Positions 1-7,462 of a DNA stretch of 14,705 nt are shown here, in pieces. Source of the stretch: Pseudomonadota bacterium (lineage in GTDB: Bacteria > Pseudomonadota > Gammaproteobacteria > Xanthomonadales > Rhodanobacteraceae); NCBI GenBank assembly GCA_021787175.1, contig JAJYMF010000265.1, positions 1 through 14,705 on the forward strand, read 5' to 3'. The translations under genes and the position numbers were made by a program. The notes beneath the pieces were generated by a model. The model had not been told where the DNA came from. It searched no databases and saw only the letters and a list, made by a program, of their open reading frames with translations. The number at the start of each line of letters is the position of its first letter. The first letter of the stretch is position 1.

Positions 1-402
1 GCCGCCGCGCGCGACGAGGCTGCCGCCGCGGTGCTGGCGCGGCAATCGCGGATCCTGCATCAACTCGATGGCGCGCGCGCCGAGTATGCCCAGCGCTACG
101 CCGCCTGGCGCCAGCTCGCGGCGGCGGCGCACGCGGCGGAGCAGCGCGCCGCGCAGGCCGAGGCGCAGCGCAGCGCGGGCCGGATCGACCGCCCCGCCGT
201 GCTGGCCGCCCGCGCCGCCGCCGATCAGGCCGCCTTGGCGGCGGCCGACACCGAGGGCGCGGCGCTGGCCACGCTCGCGCAGCTCGAAGACGCCGTGCAG
301 CGTCCGCTGTGGCCGGCCTCGCACCTGCCCGACGCGGCCGCGCTGGCGGCATCCATCACGACCGCGGCGCCCGCGCCGACCGGAGAAATTCATGACCGCT
401 GA
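1..402 (+). CDS. TolC-family outer-membrane efflux protein, C-terminal part (5' end outside window)
   Basis: The frame is open from the first base and stops with TGA at 400-402, so this is the last ~133 codons of a longer gene. The peptide is Ala/Gln/Arg-rich, helical and coiled-coil-like, with a segment near its middle (AGRIDRPAVLAARAAADQ) followed by LEDAVQRPLW. That pattern matches the last long helices of TolC/CzcC-type outer-membrane channels, which often read LEDALQRPL near the C-terminus (family knowledge). Such proteins are trimeric channels through the outer membrane and periplasm. The next two genes encode a periplasmic adaptor and an RND pump, which is the usual partner set and strengthens the call. 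The end overlaps the adaptor gene by 11 bases. A start at GTG 31 is possible in this frame but is unlikely to be the true start of a channel protein. The substrate cannot be told from this fragment. Confidence 0.72.
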   Translation, partial: AAARDEAAAAVLARQSRILHQLDGARAEYAQRYAAWRQLAAAAHAAEQRAAQAEAQRSAGRIDRPAVLAARAAADQAALAAADTEGAALATLAQLEDAVQRPLWPASHLPDAAALAASITTAAPAPTGEIHDR

Positions 403-1408
403 ACGTTTTCGCTCGCGTCGCCCTGCGCGCGCGCCCTTGCTGCTGGCCGTTCTGCTGGCCGTGCTGCCGGTCGCGCCCGCGTGGGCCGCGCCGCCCGGCG
501 TGCGCGTGGCGCCCGCCGAGCTCGCCGCCAACGGCGTGGTACTGGCGCCCCTGGCGGCCGTGCGCGAGGCGCCGCAGATCGAAGGCCTGGCCAGCGTGCG
601 CGATCCCGCGCCGCTGCTGGCCAGCGCCGCCCGACTCGCCGCCGCGCGCGCGCAGGCCGCCGCCGCCACCGCCGAGGCCGCCGCAGCCGGCGCCGAGGCC
701 GCGCGGCTGGAGTCGCTTTATCGGCATGGCGAAAACGCCGCCCTGCGCGATGTGCAGACCGCGCGCGCGCAGGCCGCCGCCGCCGCCGCCCGCCGCACCG
801 CGGCGGTCGCGCAGTTCGCGGCGGCCCGCGCGGCGGCCCGCGCGCAGTGGGGCACGGCGCTGACCGCGCTGGCCCTGCGCGGTCCGCAGGCGCTGGCCGA
901 CTTCGCCGAGGGTCGCGTGGCCTTGATCGAGCTGGCGCTACCGCCGGGCACGCGTATGCCGGCGCCGCACACGATTTCATTGCAGCCATCGGGGATGGCC
1001 GCGATGCCCGCCGACCTGCTCGGTCCGGCGCCGCGGACGGATGCGGTGGTGCAGGGGCCGACCTGGTACTACCGCGTCGCGGTGAACGCCGCGCGCGCCG
1101 GCGCGCTGCGCATCGGGGCGCGCTTCGCCGCAGCCGTGACCGAACCGGGTGCCGCAGTGAGCGGCGTGCGCGTGCCCGCGGCCGCGGTGATCTGGTACGC
1201 GGGTCAGCCCTGGGTCTACGTCGAGACCGCGCCCGGCGACTTTCGCCGTCAGCCGCTGCCGGAGTCGGCCCGTGGCGCCGGGGGCTGGTTCGTCAGTGCC
1301 GGCCTGCACCCCGGTCAGCACGTGGTGGTGCACGGCGGCGAGCTGCTGCTGTCGCAGGAACTGAAGCCGCCCGCGGGCGCCAGGCCAGCCGGAGGCGACG
1401 ATGACTGA
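392..1408 (+). CDS. RND efflux periplasmic adaptor subunit (membrane fusion protein), Ala-rich
   Basis: The start at ATG 392 is preceded by GGAGA at 382-386 and gives 338 aa. The open frame extends further upstream, but only this start gives a signal peptide: Arg-rich n-region, Leu/Ala core, and AWA at 30-32 as a likely cleavage site. Residues ~74-160 form an Ala-rich helix-turn-helix (turn near YRHGENAALRDVQ, 110-122), the hairpin that meets the TolC partner. Residues ~225-330 look like the beta-barrel and membrane-proximal part, with RVPAAAVIWYAGQPWVYVE (260-278) typical of HlyD/CusB-type adaptors. The adaptor links pump and outer-membrane channel. The gene overlaps both neighbours (11 bases before, 8 after), so the three are one operon. 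I cannot see the usual lipoyl half-motifs on either side of the hairpin, and the protein is short for a metal-RND adaptor. The role is inferred from fold pattern and context. Confidence 0.8.
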   Translation: MTAERFRSRRPARAPLLLAVLLAVLPVAPAWAAPPGVRVAPAELAANGVVLAPLAAVREAPQIEGLASVRDPAPLLASAARLAAARAQAAAATAEAAAAGAEAARLESLYRHGENAALRDVQTARAQAAAAAARRTAAVAQFAAARAAARAQWGTALTALALRGPQALADFAEGRVALIELALPPGTRMPAPHTISLQPSGMAAMPADLLGPAPRTDAVVQGPTWYYRVAVNAARAGALRIGARFAAAVTEPGAAVSGVRVPAAAVIWYAGQPWVYVETAPGDFRRQPLPESARGAGGWFVSAGLHPGQHVVVHGGELLLSQELKPPAGARPAGGDDD

Positions 1409-4400
1409 GCGCGCGCCGGACGCGGCGCGTGGCGGCGTGCTGAACGCGATCCTCGCGCTCAGCGTGCGCCATCGCGGCGCGATGATCGCATTGGCCGTGC
1501 TGTTCACCGGCTATGGTCTGCTGGCGTTCGGCCGCGCGCGGCTGGACGTGTTTCCCGAGTTCGCGCCGCCGCAGGCGATCGTGCAGACCGAGGCGCCGGG
1601 CCTCTCGCCCGGACAGGTCGAGGCGCTGGTCACGCAGCCGCTGGAGAACGCGCTGGGCGGCGCCGGCGAGCTGGCCGGCACGCGCTCGAAGTCGATCCAG
1701 GGCCTGTCGATGATCACGCTCACCTTTCGTGCCGGCGCCGATCTGGCGCGCGTGCGCCAGAGCGTGACCGAGCGCCTCGCCGCGGCCACCAGCCAGCTGC
1801 CATCCGGCGTCGCGGCGCCGGTCCTGCTGCCGCTGTCGTCCGCGGCCGGCATCGTGCTGACGGTCGGCATCACCTCGCCGAAGCTGACGCCGATGCAGCT
1901 GCGCACGCTGGCCGACTGGACGCTGAAGCCGCAGATCCTCGCCGTGCCCGGCGTGTCCGACGTCAACGTGTTCGGCGGTGAGCTCAAACAGATCCAGATC
2001 CAGGTGCGCCCGTCGGCGCTGGCGCGCTACGGCCTGTCGTTTCCCGAGGTGATCGCCGCGGCGCGCAAGGCCACCGCGAGCGTCGGCGCCGGCTTCGTCG
2101 AGAACGCCGAGCAGCGCATCGTGCTGACGCCCGCCGGCGTGCCGCGCACCGCGGCGGCGATCGGCGCCACCGTGCTGCGCGCGCGCGACGGCCAGGTGCT
2201 GCGACTGGCCGACGTCGCCACGGTCAGCGACGGCGCCGCGCCCGCCGCGGGCGCCGCTGCGATCATGGGCAAGCCCGGCGTGATGCTGGTGGTGGACGAG
2301 CAGTACGGCGCCGACACGCTCAAGTTGACGCGCGCTCTGGACGTCCGCCTGGCGCAGCTGAAACCCGCGCTGGCGGCGCAGGGCGTGACGCTGTATCCGG
2401 CGCTGTTCCGCCCGGCCAACTTCATCGATGCCGCGCTCGGCCACCTGCGCGATGCGCTGCTGATCGGCGCGGTGCTGGTGCTGGCGGTGCTGTTTCTGTT
2501 CCTGCGCGATGCGCGCGCCGCACTGATCTCGGCGCTGGCGATCCCGCTGTCGCTGCTGGCCGCGGTGGTGGTGCTGGAGCATCTCGGCTTCGGCCTCAAC
2601 ACCATGACCCTGGGCGGGCTGGCGATCGCCATCGGCGAGGTGGTGGACGACGCCATCATCGACGTCGAGAACATCGCCCGGCGCCTGCGCGAGAACCGCG
2701 TGCTCGCCGCGCCGCGCGCGACCGCGCGGGTGGTGCTGGACGCCGCGCTGGAGGTACGCGGCGCGGTGGTCTACGCCAGCTTCATTGTCGCCCTGGTGTT
2801 CACACCGGTGCTGGCGCTCTCGGGCGTGGCCGGGCGATTGTTCGCGCCGCTGGGGTTGGCCTACATCGCCGCGATCCTGGCCTCGCTGGGCGTGGCGCTG
2901 ACCCTGACGCCGGCGCTGGCCTGCGTGCTGCTGGGCCGCGAGCACGATACGGTCGAGCCGCGCCTGCAGACCCGCCTGAAGCAACGTTACACGGGCCTGC
3001 TGGCGCGCATCGAGGACCGCCCGCGCGCGGTGCTGCTGGCCGTCGTGCTGCTGTGCGTCGCCGGCCTCGCCGCGCTGCCCCTGCTCAAGAGTTCCTTCCT
3101 GCCGCAGCTGCGCGAGGGCCACTACATCGTGCACATGCGCCTCGCGCCGGGCGCCTCGCTGGACGCCTCGCAGGCGCTGGGCATGCACGTCACCGCCGCA
3201 TTGCTGAAGATTCCCGGCATCCGTTCGGTCGCGCAGCGCACCGGCCGCGCCACGCGCATCGCCGATCCCTCGCCGATCTTCGCCAACGAGTTCGAGGTCG
3301 ATCTCGATCCGCTGTCCGGCCCCGGCCAGCAGCGTGTACTCGACGCCATCCACAAGGCACTGGCGCGGTTCACCGGTGCCAGCTTCGGCGTCAACACGTT
3401 TCTGACCGAGCGCATCCACGAAACCATGTCCGGTTTCACCGCGCCGGTGGCGGTGGACATCTACGGCAACGATCTCGACGTGCTCGACCGCAAGGCCGCC
3501 GAGGTGGCCGCGGTGCTCAGCCGCCTCAAGGGCGCGCGCAACGTCACCGTGCAGGCACCGCAGGGCGAGCCGCAGCTGTCGATCCGGCTGCGCCCGCAGG
3601 CGCTGGCCCGCTGGGGCATCGCGCCGGCGACCGTGCTCGACACCCTGCAGACGGCTTACTCCGGCACGACGGTGGGGCAGGTGCTGCAGGGCAGCCAGCG
3701 CTTCGACGTCAGCGTGATCCTGCCGCCCGCGCTGCGCCGCGATCCGGCGACCGTGGGCGCGCTGCCGATCACCGCGCCCGACGGCCGCGAGCTGCCGCTG
3801 TCCGATCTGGCCGATCTGCGCATGACCGACGGTCGCTTTCTGATCCTGCACGAGGACGGGCTGCGCGTGCAGACGGTGACGACCGGTTTGTCGGGCGTAA
3901 CCGCGGGCGCCTTCGTGGCGCGCGCCAAGACCGCGCTGGCGCGGGACGTGCACTGGCCGCCGGGCGTCTATCCCGTCTACACCGGCGATGCCGCCGCCGC
4001 CGCGACCGCGCTGCACGAACTGCTGGCGCATACCGCGCTGGCGGGTGCCGGCGTCGTTCTGCTGCTGACCCTGGCCCTGCGCCGGCGCCGACCGGTGCTG
4101 CTGGTGCTGCTCAACCTGCCGTTCGCGCTGCTGGGTGGCGTGGCGGTGGCGCTGCTCACCGGCGGCACGTTGACGCTGGGCGGCCTGGTCGGCTTCGTCA
4201 CCCTGTTCGGCATCAGCGTGCGCAATGCGCTGATGCTGATCGGCCACTACCGCGAGCTGGTGCAGCGCGAAGGCTATGCCTGGAATGCGGCCACCGCGCA
4301 GCGCGGCGCCGCCGAGCGCCTGGTGCCGATCCTGATGACCGCGCTGGTCACCGCGCTGGGCCTCGCGCCGCTGGCGTTCACTGCCGGCGCGCCCGGCAAC

Positions 4401-4535
4401 GAGATCGAGGGTCCGATGGCGGCGGTGATCCTGGGCGGTCTGATCACCTCGACCGCGCTCAACCTGCTGGTGCTGCCGACCCTGGCGGCGCGCTTCCTGC
4501 GCCCGTCCGATCTGGCTGCGGATGCGGAAGCTTGA
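1401..4535 (+). CDS. RND efflux permease, HME-like (CusA/CzcA-related) inner-membrane pump
   Basis: Start ATG 1401 has GGAGG at 1391-1395 and overlaps the adaptor gene by 8 bases. At 1044 aa it is full length for an RND pump. TM1 lies at ~26-43, followed by a periplasmic loop with RLDVFPEFAPPQ (47-58), typical of the heavy-metal branch. A TM2-TM6 block spans ~350-510, a second loop ~560-870, and TM7-TM12 ~875-1033. TM4 reads GEVVDDAIIDVEN (412-424), giving a proton-relay Asp pair at 416/417 plus an extra Asp421. TM10 reads LFGISVRNALML (935-946), with Arg941 where multidrug pumps usually have Lys. RIHETMSG (671-678) and DIYGNDLDVLDR (686-697) fit the CusA/CzcA family. The pump trades protons for substrate and works as a trimer with adaptor and TolC partner. 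The CusA-type methionine relay is not evident, so the substrate is left open: metal ion or small organic compound. Confidence 0.88.
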   Translation: MTERAPDAARGGVLNAILALSVRHRGAMIALAVLFTGYGLLAFGRARLDVFPEFAPPQAIVQTEAPGLSPGQVEALVTQPLENALGGAGELAGTRSKSIQGLSMITLTFRAGADLARVRQSVTERLAAATSQLPSGVAAPVLLPLSSAAGIVLTVGITSPKLTPMQLRTLADWTLKPQILAVPGVSDVNVFGGELKQIQIQVRPSALARYGLSFPEVIAAARKATASVGAGFVENAEQRIVLTPAGVPRTAAAIGATVLRARDGQVLRLADVATVSDGAAPAAGAAAIMGKPGVMLVVDEQYGADTLKLTRALDVRLAQLKPALAAQGVTLYPALFRPANFIDAALGHLRDALLIGAVLVLAVLFLFLRDARAALISALAIPLSLLAAVVVLEHLGFGLNTMTLGGLAIAIGEVVDDAIIDVENIARRLRENRVLAAPRATARVVLDAALEVRGAVVYASFIVALVFTPVLALSGVAGRLFAPLGLAYIAAILASLGVALTLTPALACVLLGREHDTVEPRLQTRLKQRYTGLLARIEDRPRAVLLAVVLLCVAGLAALPLLKSSFLPQLREGHYIVHMRLAPGASLDASQALGMHVTAALLKIPGIRSVAQRTGRATRIADPSPIFANEFEVDLDPLSGPGQQRVLDAIHKALARFTGASFGVNTFLTERIHETMSGFTAPVAVDIYGNDLDVLDRKAAEVAAVLSRLKGARNVTVQAPQGEPQLSIRLRPQALARWGIAPATVLDTLQTAYSGTTVGQVLQGSQRFDVSVILPPALRRDPATVGALPITAPDGRELPLSDLADLRMTDGRFLILHEDGLRVQTVTTGLSGVTAGAFVARAKTALARDVHWPPGVYPVYTGDAAAAATALHELLAHTALAGAGVVLLLTLALRRRRPVLLVLLNLPFALLGGVAVALLTGGTLTLGGLVGFVTLFGISVRNALMLIGHYRELVQREGYAWNAATAQRGAAERLVPILMTALVTALGLAPLAFTAGAPGNEIEGPMAAVILGGLITSTALNLLVLPTLAARFLRPSDLAADAEA

Positions 4536-4547
4536 TTGAAGCCGGGG

Positions 4548-4560
4548 CCCGGGACCCGGG
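4548..4560 (+). terminator. Possible GC-rich hairpin after the RND operon
   Basis: Thirteen bases after the pump's stop codon, CCCGG-GAC-CCGGG can form a 5-bp stem with a 3-base loop. There is no T-run behind it, so it is at best a weak or Rho-assisted terminator. In DNA this rich in G and C such stems arise by chance. Confidence 0.25.
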
Positions 4561-4765
4561 GCGAGCCGGGAGGTGACGCGCGCTGCCTTGACTGCGCGTG
4601 CAGGATTGCACGCGCGAACGGCGCAGCCGGCCCGAAGGGCGAGCGCCAGGATGGCGCGGGTCAGGGCAGCGCGCGCCGGCGAGCGCTCGGTCAAGGAAGG
4701 CCGGGCAGGCGTCACGCACCAGGGATGGCAAGGGATGACAACCAGCACGAATGGTCATCGCGCCA

Positions 4766-4855
4766 TTCCTTGTCACCGTGTCCTTCCTTGTCACCGTGTC
4801 CTTCCTTGCCACCGCGTCCTTCCTTGCCACCCCACCCTTCTTTGTCATCCTGAGG
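4766..4855. repeat. 18-base tandem repeat, about five copies, decaying
   Basis: Units start at 4766, 4784, 4802, 4820 and 4838. The first two are identical (TTCCTTGTCACCGTGTCC). The third differs at two positions (TTCCTTGCCACCGCGTCC), the fourth reads TTCCTTGCCACCCCACCC, and the fifth (TTCTTTGTCATCCTGAGG) merges into a TGTCATCCTGAG dispersed-repeat module. The array is far lower in purine than its surroundings on this strand. The gradient from exact to degenerate copies suggests expansion from the module end by slippage. No function is evident. It is too short and unspaced to be a CRISPR. Confidence 0.9.
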
Positions 4856-5053
4856 CCGAAGGCCGAAGGATTTGACTGGCGACGGGCGCCCTGCCGCATG
4901 GCCGGCGGGGGTGACCCGGCAGGCCAGACGCTTCGCTGCGCTCAGCACGACCAACGCGACCAAAGGGAGTCCCTTTTCGGGACGACCGCAGGAAGTCCAG
5001 CGGAGAAGTCCCCAAGGGATGACAAGACAGTTGCTGAGCACAGCGAAGGGTCT
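4841..5053. repeat. Cluster of TTGTCATCCTGAG-type dispersed repeat modules, with inverted pairs
   Basis: Four modules can be aligned by eye. 4841-4870 begins TTTGTCATCCTGAGG and ends CGAAGGATTTG. 4926-4947 (minus orientation) contains CTTCGCTGCGCTCAGCA. 5013-5026 reads CAAGGGATGACAAG (minus orientation of TTGTCATCCCTTG). 5032-5053 begins TGCTGAGCACAGCGAAGG. The second and fourth are inverted copies matching at 20 of 22 positions. TTTGTCATCC (4841-4850) and GGGATGACAAG (5016-5026) are inverted termini of a ~185-base span. The shared pattern (TGTCATCCTGAG...CAGCGAAGG.TCT) resembles repeats scattered between genes in many environmental bacterial genomes (general knowledge). They probably spread as non-autonomous elements and may fold in RNA. 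Confidence 0.7.
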
Positions 5054-5100
5054 GGCGCCTGCACCGCGATCGCTGCGGCTTGCGTTATGACATCGGCGAG

Positions 5101-5130
5101 TTGAACCCCCGGCGCGAGGACCGCTAGTCT
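5101..5130 (+). promoter_or_regulatory. Predicted sigma70-type promoter of the hydrolase-ABC operon
   Basis: A -35-like TTGAAC (5101-5106) and a -10-like TAGTCT (5125-5130) are separated by 18 bases. They lie 42 bases upstream of the hydrolase ATG and outside the repeat cluster. CTAG in the -10 region is common in xanthomonad-type promoters (family knowledge). No operator-like palindrome is visible nearby. This is a prediction from sequence pattern only. Confidence 0.5.
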
Positions 5131-5172
5131 CCGCCCACGCCGTGCGCGGTTGCGGTCGTCGAGGGAACGGGC

Positions 5173-6708
5173 ATGAAGCGAAGCACGCGCGTCGCGCTGG
5201 GGCTGGTGGTCGCGGTGCTGATCCTCGGTGGCCAGTGGCTGGTCAAGCACACCCGTGAACACGGCGCGACCAACAGCGCATCCGCCGTGCCGGCTTACCA
5301 TCTCGGCACGCTGGACTTCACGCCCTGCGACCTCAAGCAGCCGCTGTCGGGCGCGACCACCGCGGCCTGGTGCGCGCCGTTTCGCGTGCCGGAGAACCGG
5401 GCCGCGCCGGGCGGCCGCCGGATCGCGCTGCGACTGGCGCTGATCCGCAGCAAGGCGGCGCAGCCCGAACCCGATCCGGTGGTGTTCATCGCCGGCGGAC
5501 CCGGGCAGTCGGCGATCGACAGCTATCCGCAGGTGGCGCCGGCGCTGGCGCCCTTGCTGCAGCATCGCAACATCGTGCTGCTCGACCAGCGCGGTACCGG
5601 CGGCTCCAACGCGCTGGAGTGCCCGCGAGCCGACAAGGCCGTCGAGGCACGCGCGCCGCAGCCCGGTTTCGACGCCGCGCAGGTCGAGGCCGACACCCGT
5701 GCCTGTCTGGCCGAGGTCGAGCAAAAAGCCGATCCGCGCTACTACACGACGACCGACGCGGTGTACGACCTGATCGCGCTGCGCAAGGCGCTGGGCGATC
5801 CGCGCTTCAATCTGGTCGGCGTGTCCTACGGCACCCGCGTCGCCCAGCAGTACGCGCTGCGCGACCCCGGCGGCGTGCGCAGCATGGTCCTCGACAGCGT
5901 GGTCCCCGACACCCTGGTGCTGGGCCAGGACTTCGCGCGCAACCTCGACGCCGCGCTCAAGGCCGACTTCGCGCTGTGCACCGGTACGCCGGCCTGCGCC
6001 AAGGCGTTCGGCGATCCCTGGGCGGCGCTGCTGCAACTGCGCGACAAGCTGAAGGCGGCGCCGCCCATGGTGAGTTTCCCCGATCCGGCGACGTTCGCGC
6101 CGACCACGCGCGCGCTGACCGCCGAGCGCCTGATCGGCACCGTGCGTCTGTTCGCCTACTCGCTGGTGACCGCCGCGCTGCTGCCGCTGACCATTCACGC
6201 CGCGCTGGCCGGCGACTATGCCCCGCTGCTGGGGCAGAGCGCGCTGATCCACCGCGAGCTGGGGGGATCGATCAACGGTGCGATGGAGCTGTCGGTGGTG
6301 TGCAGCGAGGACGCCGCCCTGCTCAAGCCCGACCCGCGCGACGCCGGCACCCTGCTCGGCGCGCTGTTCCAGCAGCAGCTGGGCGCGCAGTGCGCGGTAT
6401 GGCCGCACGGTACGATGCCGGCCGATTTCCATGCGCCGCTGGAAACGGCGACGCCGGTGCTGATCCTCGAGGGCCAGTACGACCCGGTGACGCCGCCGCG
6501 CTACGGCGAGTCGGTGCTCAAGGGTCTGACCGACGGTCGCCTGCTGATCGCCAAGGGGCAGGGCCACAGCGTGATCGGCGCCGGCTGCATGCCGCGGCTG
6601 GTGGCGCGTTTCGTCAAGGATCTCCAACCGAAGACGCTGGACGCGCAGTGCCTGGATGCGCTGGGTCCGACGCCGCCGTTCGTCAACTTCAGCGGGGCCA
6701 CGCCATGA
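5173..6708 (+). CDS. Membrane-anchored or secreted alpha/beta hydrolase, S33 tripeptidyl-aminopeptidase-like
   Basis: ATG 5173 has GAGGGAACGG at 5161-5170 as ribosome binding site and gives 511 aa. Residues 7-26 are a hydrophobic N-terminal segment with positive residues before it and no clear cleavage site: a signal anchor or signal peptide, placing the enzyme outside the cytoplasm. AGGPGQSA (107-114) forms the oxyanion hole. GVSYG (216-220) is the nucleophile elbow with Ser218. EGQYDPVTPP (433-442) gives Asp437 and GQGHS (462-466) gives His465, so the triad is complete. VVCSEDAALL (375-384) matches the conserved C-terminal region of TAP-like enzymes. The family removes short peptides from protein N-termini, preferring proline-containing sites in some members. 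Several Cys residues could form disulfides. The gene shares ATGA with the next one, so it is translationally coupled to an ABC exporter. The natural substrate is unknown. Confidence 0.87.
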   Translation: MKRSTRVALGLVVAVLILGGQWLVKHTREHGATNSASAVPAYHLGTLDFTPCDLKQPLSGATTAAWCAPFRVPENRAAPGGRRIALRLALIRSKAAQPEPDPVVFIAGGPGQSAIDSYPQVAPALAPLLQHRNIVLLDQRGTGGSNALECPRADKAVEARAPQPGFDAAQVEADTRACLAEVEQKADPRYYTTTDAVYDLIALRKALGDPRFNLVGVSYGTRVAQQYALRDPGGVRSMVLDSVVPDTLVLGQDFARNLDAALKADFALCTGTPACAKAFGDPWAALLQLRDKLKAAPPMVSFPDPATFAPTTRALTAERLIGTVRLFAYSLVTAALLPLTIHAALAGDYAPLLGQSALIHRELGGSINGAMELSVVCSEDAALLKPDPRDAGTLLGALFQQQLGAQCAVWPHGTMPADFHAPLETATPVLILEGQYDPVTPPRYGESVLKGLTDGRLLIAKGQGHSVIGAGCMPRLVARFVKDLQPKTLDAQCLDALGPTPPFVNFSGATP

Positions 6709-7439
6709 TCGAGGTGCAGAACCTGCACAAGAGCTTCGGCGCGGTGAAGGCGGTCGAGGACGTCAGCTTCAGCGCGCGCGACGGCGAGATCACCGGCCTG
6801 CTCGGGCCCAACGGCGCCGGCAAGACCACCACGCTGCGCATGCTCTACACGCTGATGAAACCGGAACGCGGACACGTGCTGGTCGACGGCCGCGACGCCG
6901 CCAGCGATCCGCTCGGCGTGCGCCGCGCGCTGGGCGTGCTGCCGGACGCGCGCGGCCTGTACAAGCGCCTGACCGCGCGCGAGAACATCGAATACTTCGG
7001 CCGCCTGCACGGCCTCGACGAGGCGACGCTGCGCCGGCGCTGCGACGCCCTGATCGCTGCGCTGGACATGGCCGCGATCGCCGGCCGCCGCACCGAGGGC
7101 TTCTCGCAGGGCGAGCGCGTCAAGACCGCGATCGCGCGCGCGCTGGTGCACGACCCGAAGAACCTGATCCTCGACGAGCCCACCAACGGCCTCGACGTGA
7201 TGGCGACGCGGGCGATGCGCGAGTTCCTGTTCGGGCTGCGCGCCGAGGGCCGTTGCGTGCTGTTCTCCAGCCACATCATGCAGGAGGTGGTGGCGCTGTG
7301 CGATCGCGTGGTGGTGATCGCGCATGGCCGCGTGGTTGCCGACGCCGCGCCGCAGGCGCTGCGCGAGCAGACCGGCGCGGCCAGTCTCGAGGACGCCTTC
7401 GTGCAGATCATCGGCCGCAGCGAAATCCGCGCGGCCTGA
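6705..7439 (+). CDS. ABC transporter ATP-binding protein, NatA-like
   Basis: The start overlaps the stop of the hydrolase gene (ATGA at 6705-6708), giving 244 aa, a normal size for a single nucleotide-binding domain. Walker A is GPNGAGKT (34-41), the signature is FSQGE (133-137) rather than LSGGQ, Walker B is LILDEPTNGLD (154-164), and the H-loop His is His190 (SSHIM). At the usual Q-loop place the sequence reads VLPDARGLYKRLT (78-90), with Asp81 where Gln is common. The VLPD..GLY.RLT.REN pattern fits the NatA sodium-efflux branch. The protein would bind the inner face of the permease encoded next and drive export by ATP hydrolysis. The next gene begins 23 bases downstream. The NatA label describes family only, and sodium as substrate is not shown. 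Confidence 0.93.
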   Translation: MIEVQNLHKSFGAVKAVEDVSFSARDGEITGLLGPNGAGKTTTLRMLYTLMKPERGHVLVDGRDAASDPLGVRRALGVLPDARGLYKRLTARENIEYFGRLHGLDEATLRRRCDALIAALDMAAIAGRRTEGFSQGERVKTAIARALVHDPKNLILDEPTNGLDVMATRAMREFLFGLRAEGRCVLFSSHIMQEVVALCDRVVVIAHGRVVADAAPQALREQTGAASLEDAFVQIIGRSEIRAA

Positions 7440-7462
7440 CCGCAACGCTTCCGGAGCAACCC

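Larger units (their letters stand above)
4536..5172. other. Gene-free spacer with repeat mosaic and a promoter
   Basis: This spacer between the RND operon and the hydrolase operon has no convincing gene. The open frames through it have poor coding character, and in the middle they only translate an 18-base tandem repeat. In order it contains: a short GC hairpin just after the pump stop (4548-4560); unremarkable GC-rich DNA to ~4728; CAAGGGATGACAA at 4729-4741, repeated exactly at 5013-5025; the tandem repeat (4766-4855); a TTTGTCATCCTGAG module (4841-4870); an inverted pair (4926-4947 and 5032-5053); a hairpin GTCCC-TTTTC-GGGAC around 4969-4983; and a sigma70-like promoter at 5101-5130. The repeats look like dispersed non-coding elements rather than control sites for the neighbours. 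Confidence 0.7.

Noticed and set aside
1293..4748. Very long open frame (1151 codons) on the minus strand across the RND pump gene
   Set aside because: It is the antisense shadow of a strongly coding gene in high-GC DNA. The translation is dominated by Arg, Gln, His and Gly, with no family motif.
4766..4855. CRISPR array
   Set aside because: The units are directly adjacent without spacers, only 18 bases long, and no cas gene is nearby.
4573..4875. Possible small gene with a repeated CHRVLP peptide
   Set aside because: The repeat peptide is just the 18-base tandem repeat read in frame. Its end translates the dispersed-repeat module, a frequent source of false genes.
4942..6627. 561-codon open frame on the minus strand opposite the S33 hydrolase
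   Set aside because: The product is Arg/Gln/His-rich without motifs, while the plus strand holds a complete catalytic triad.
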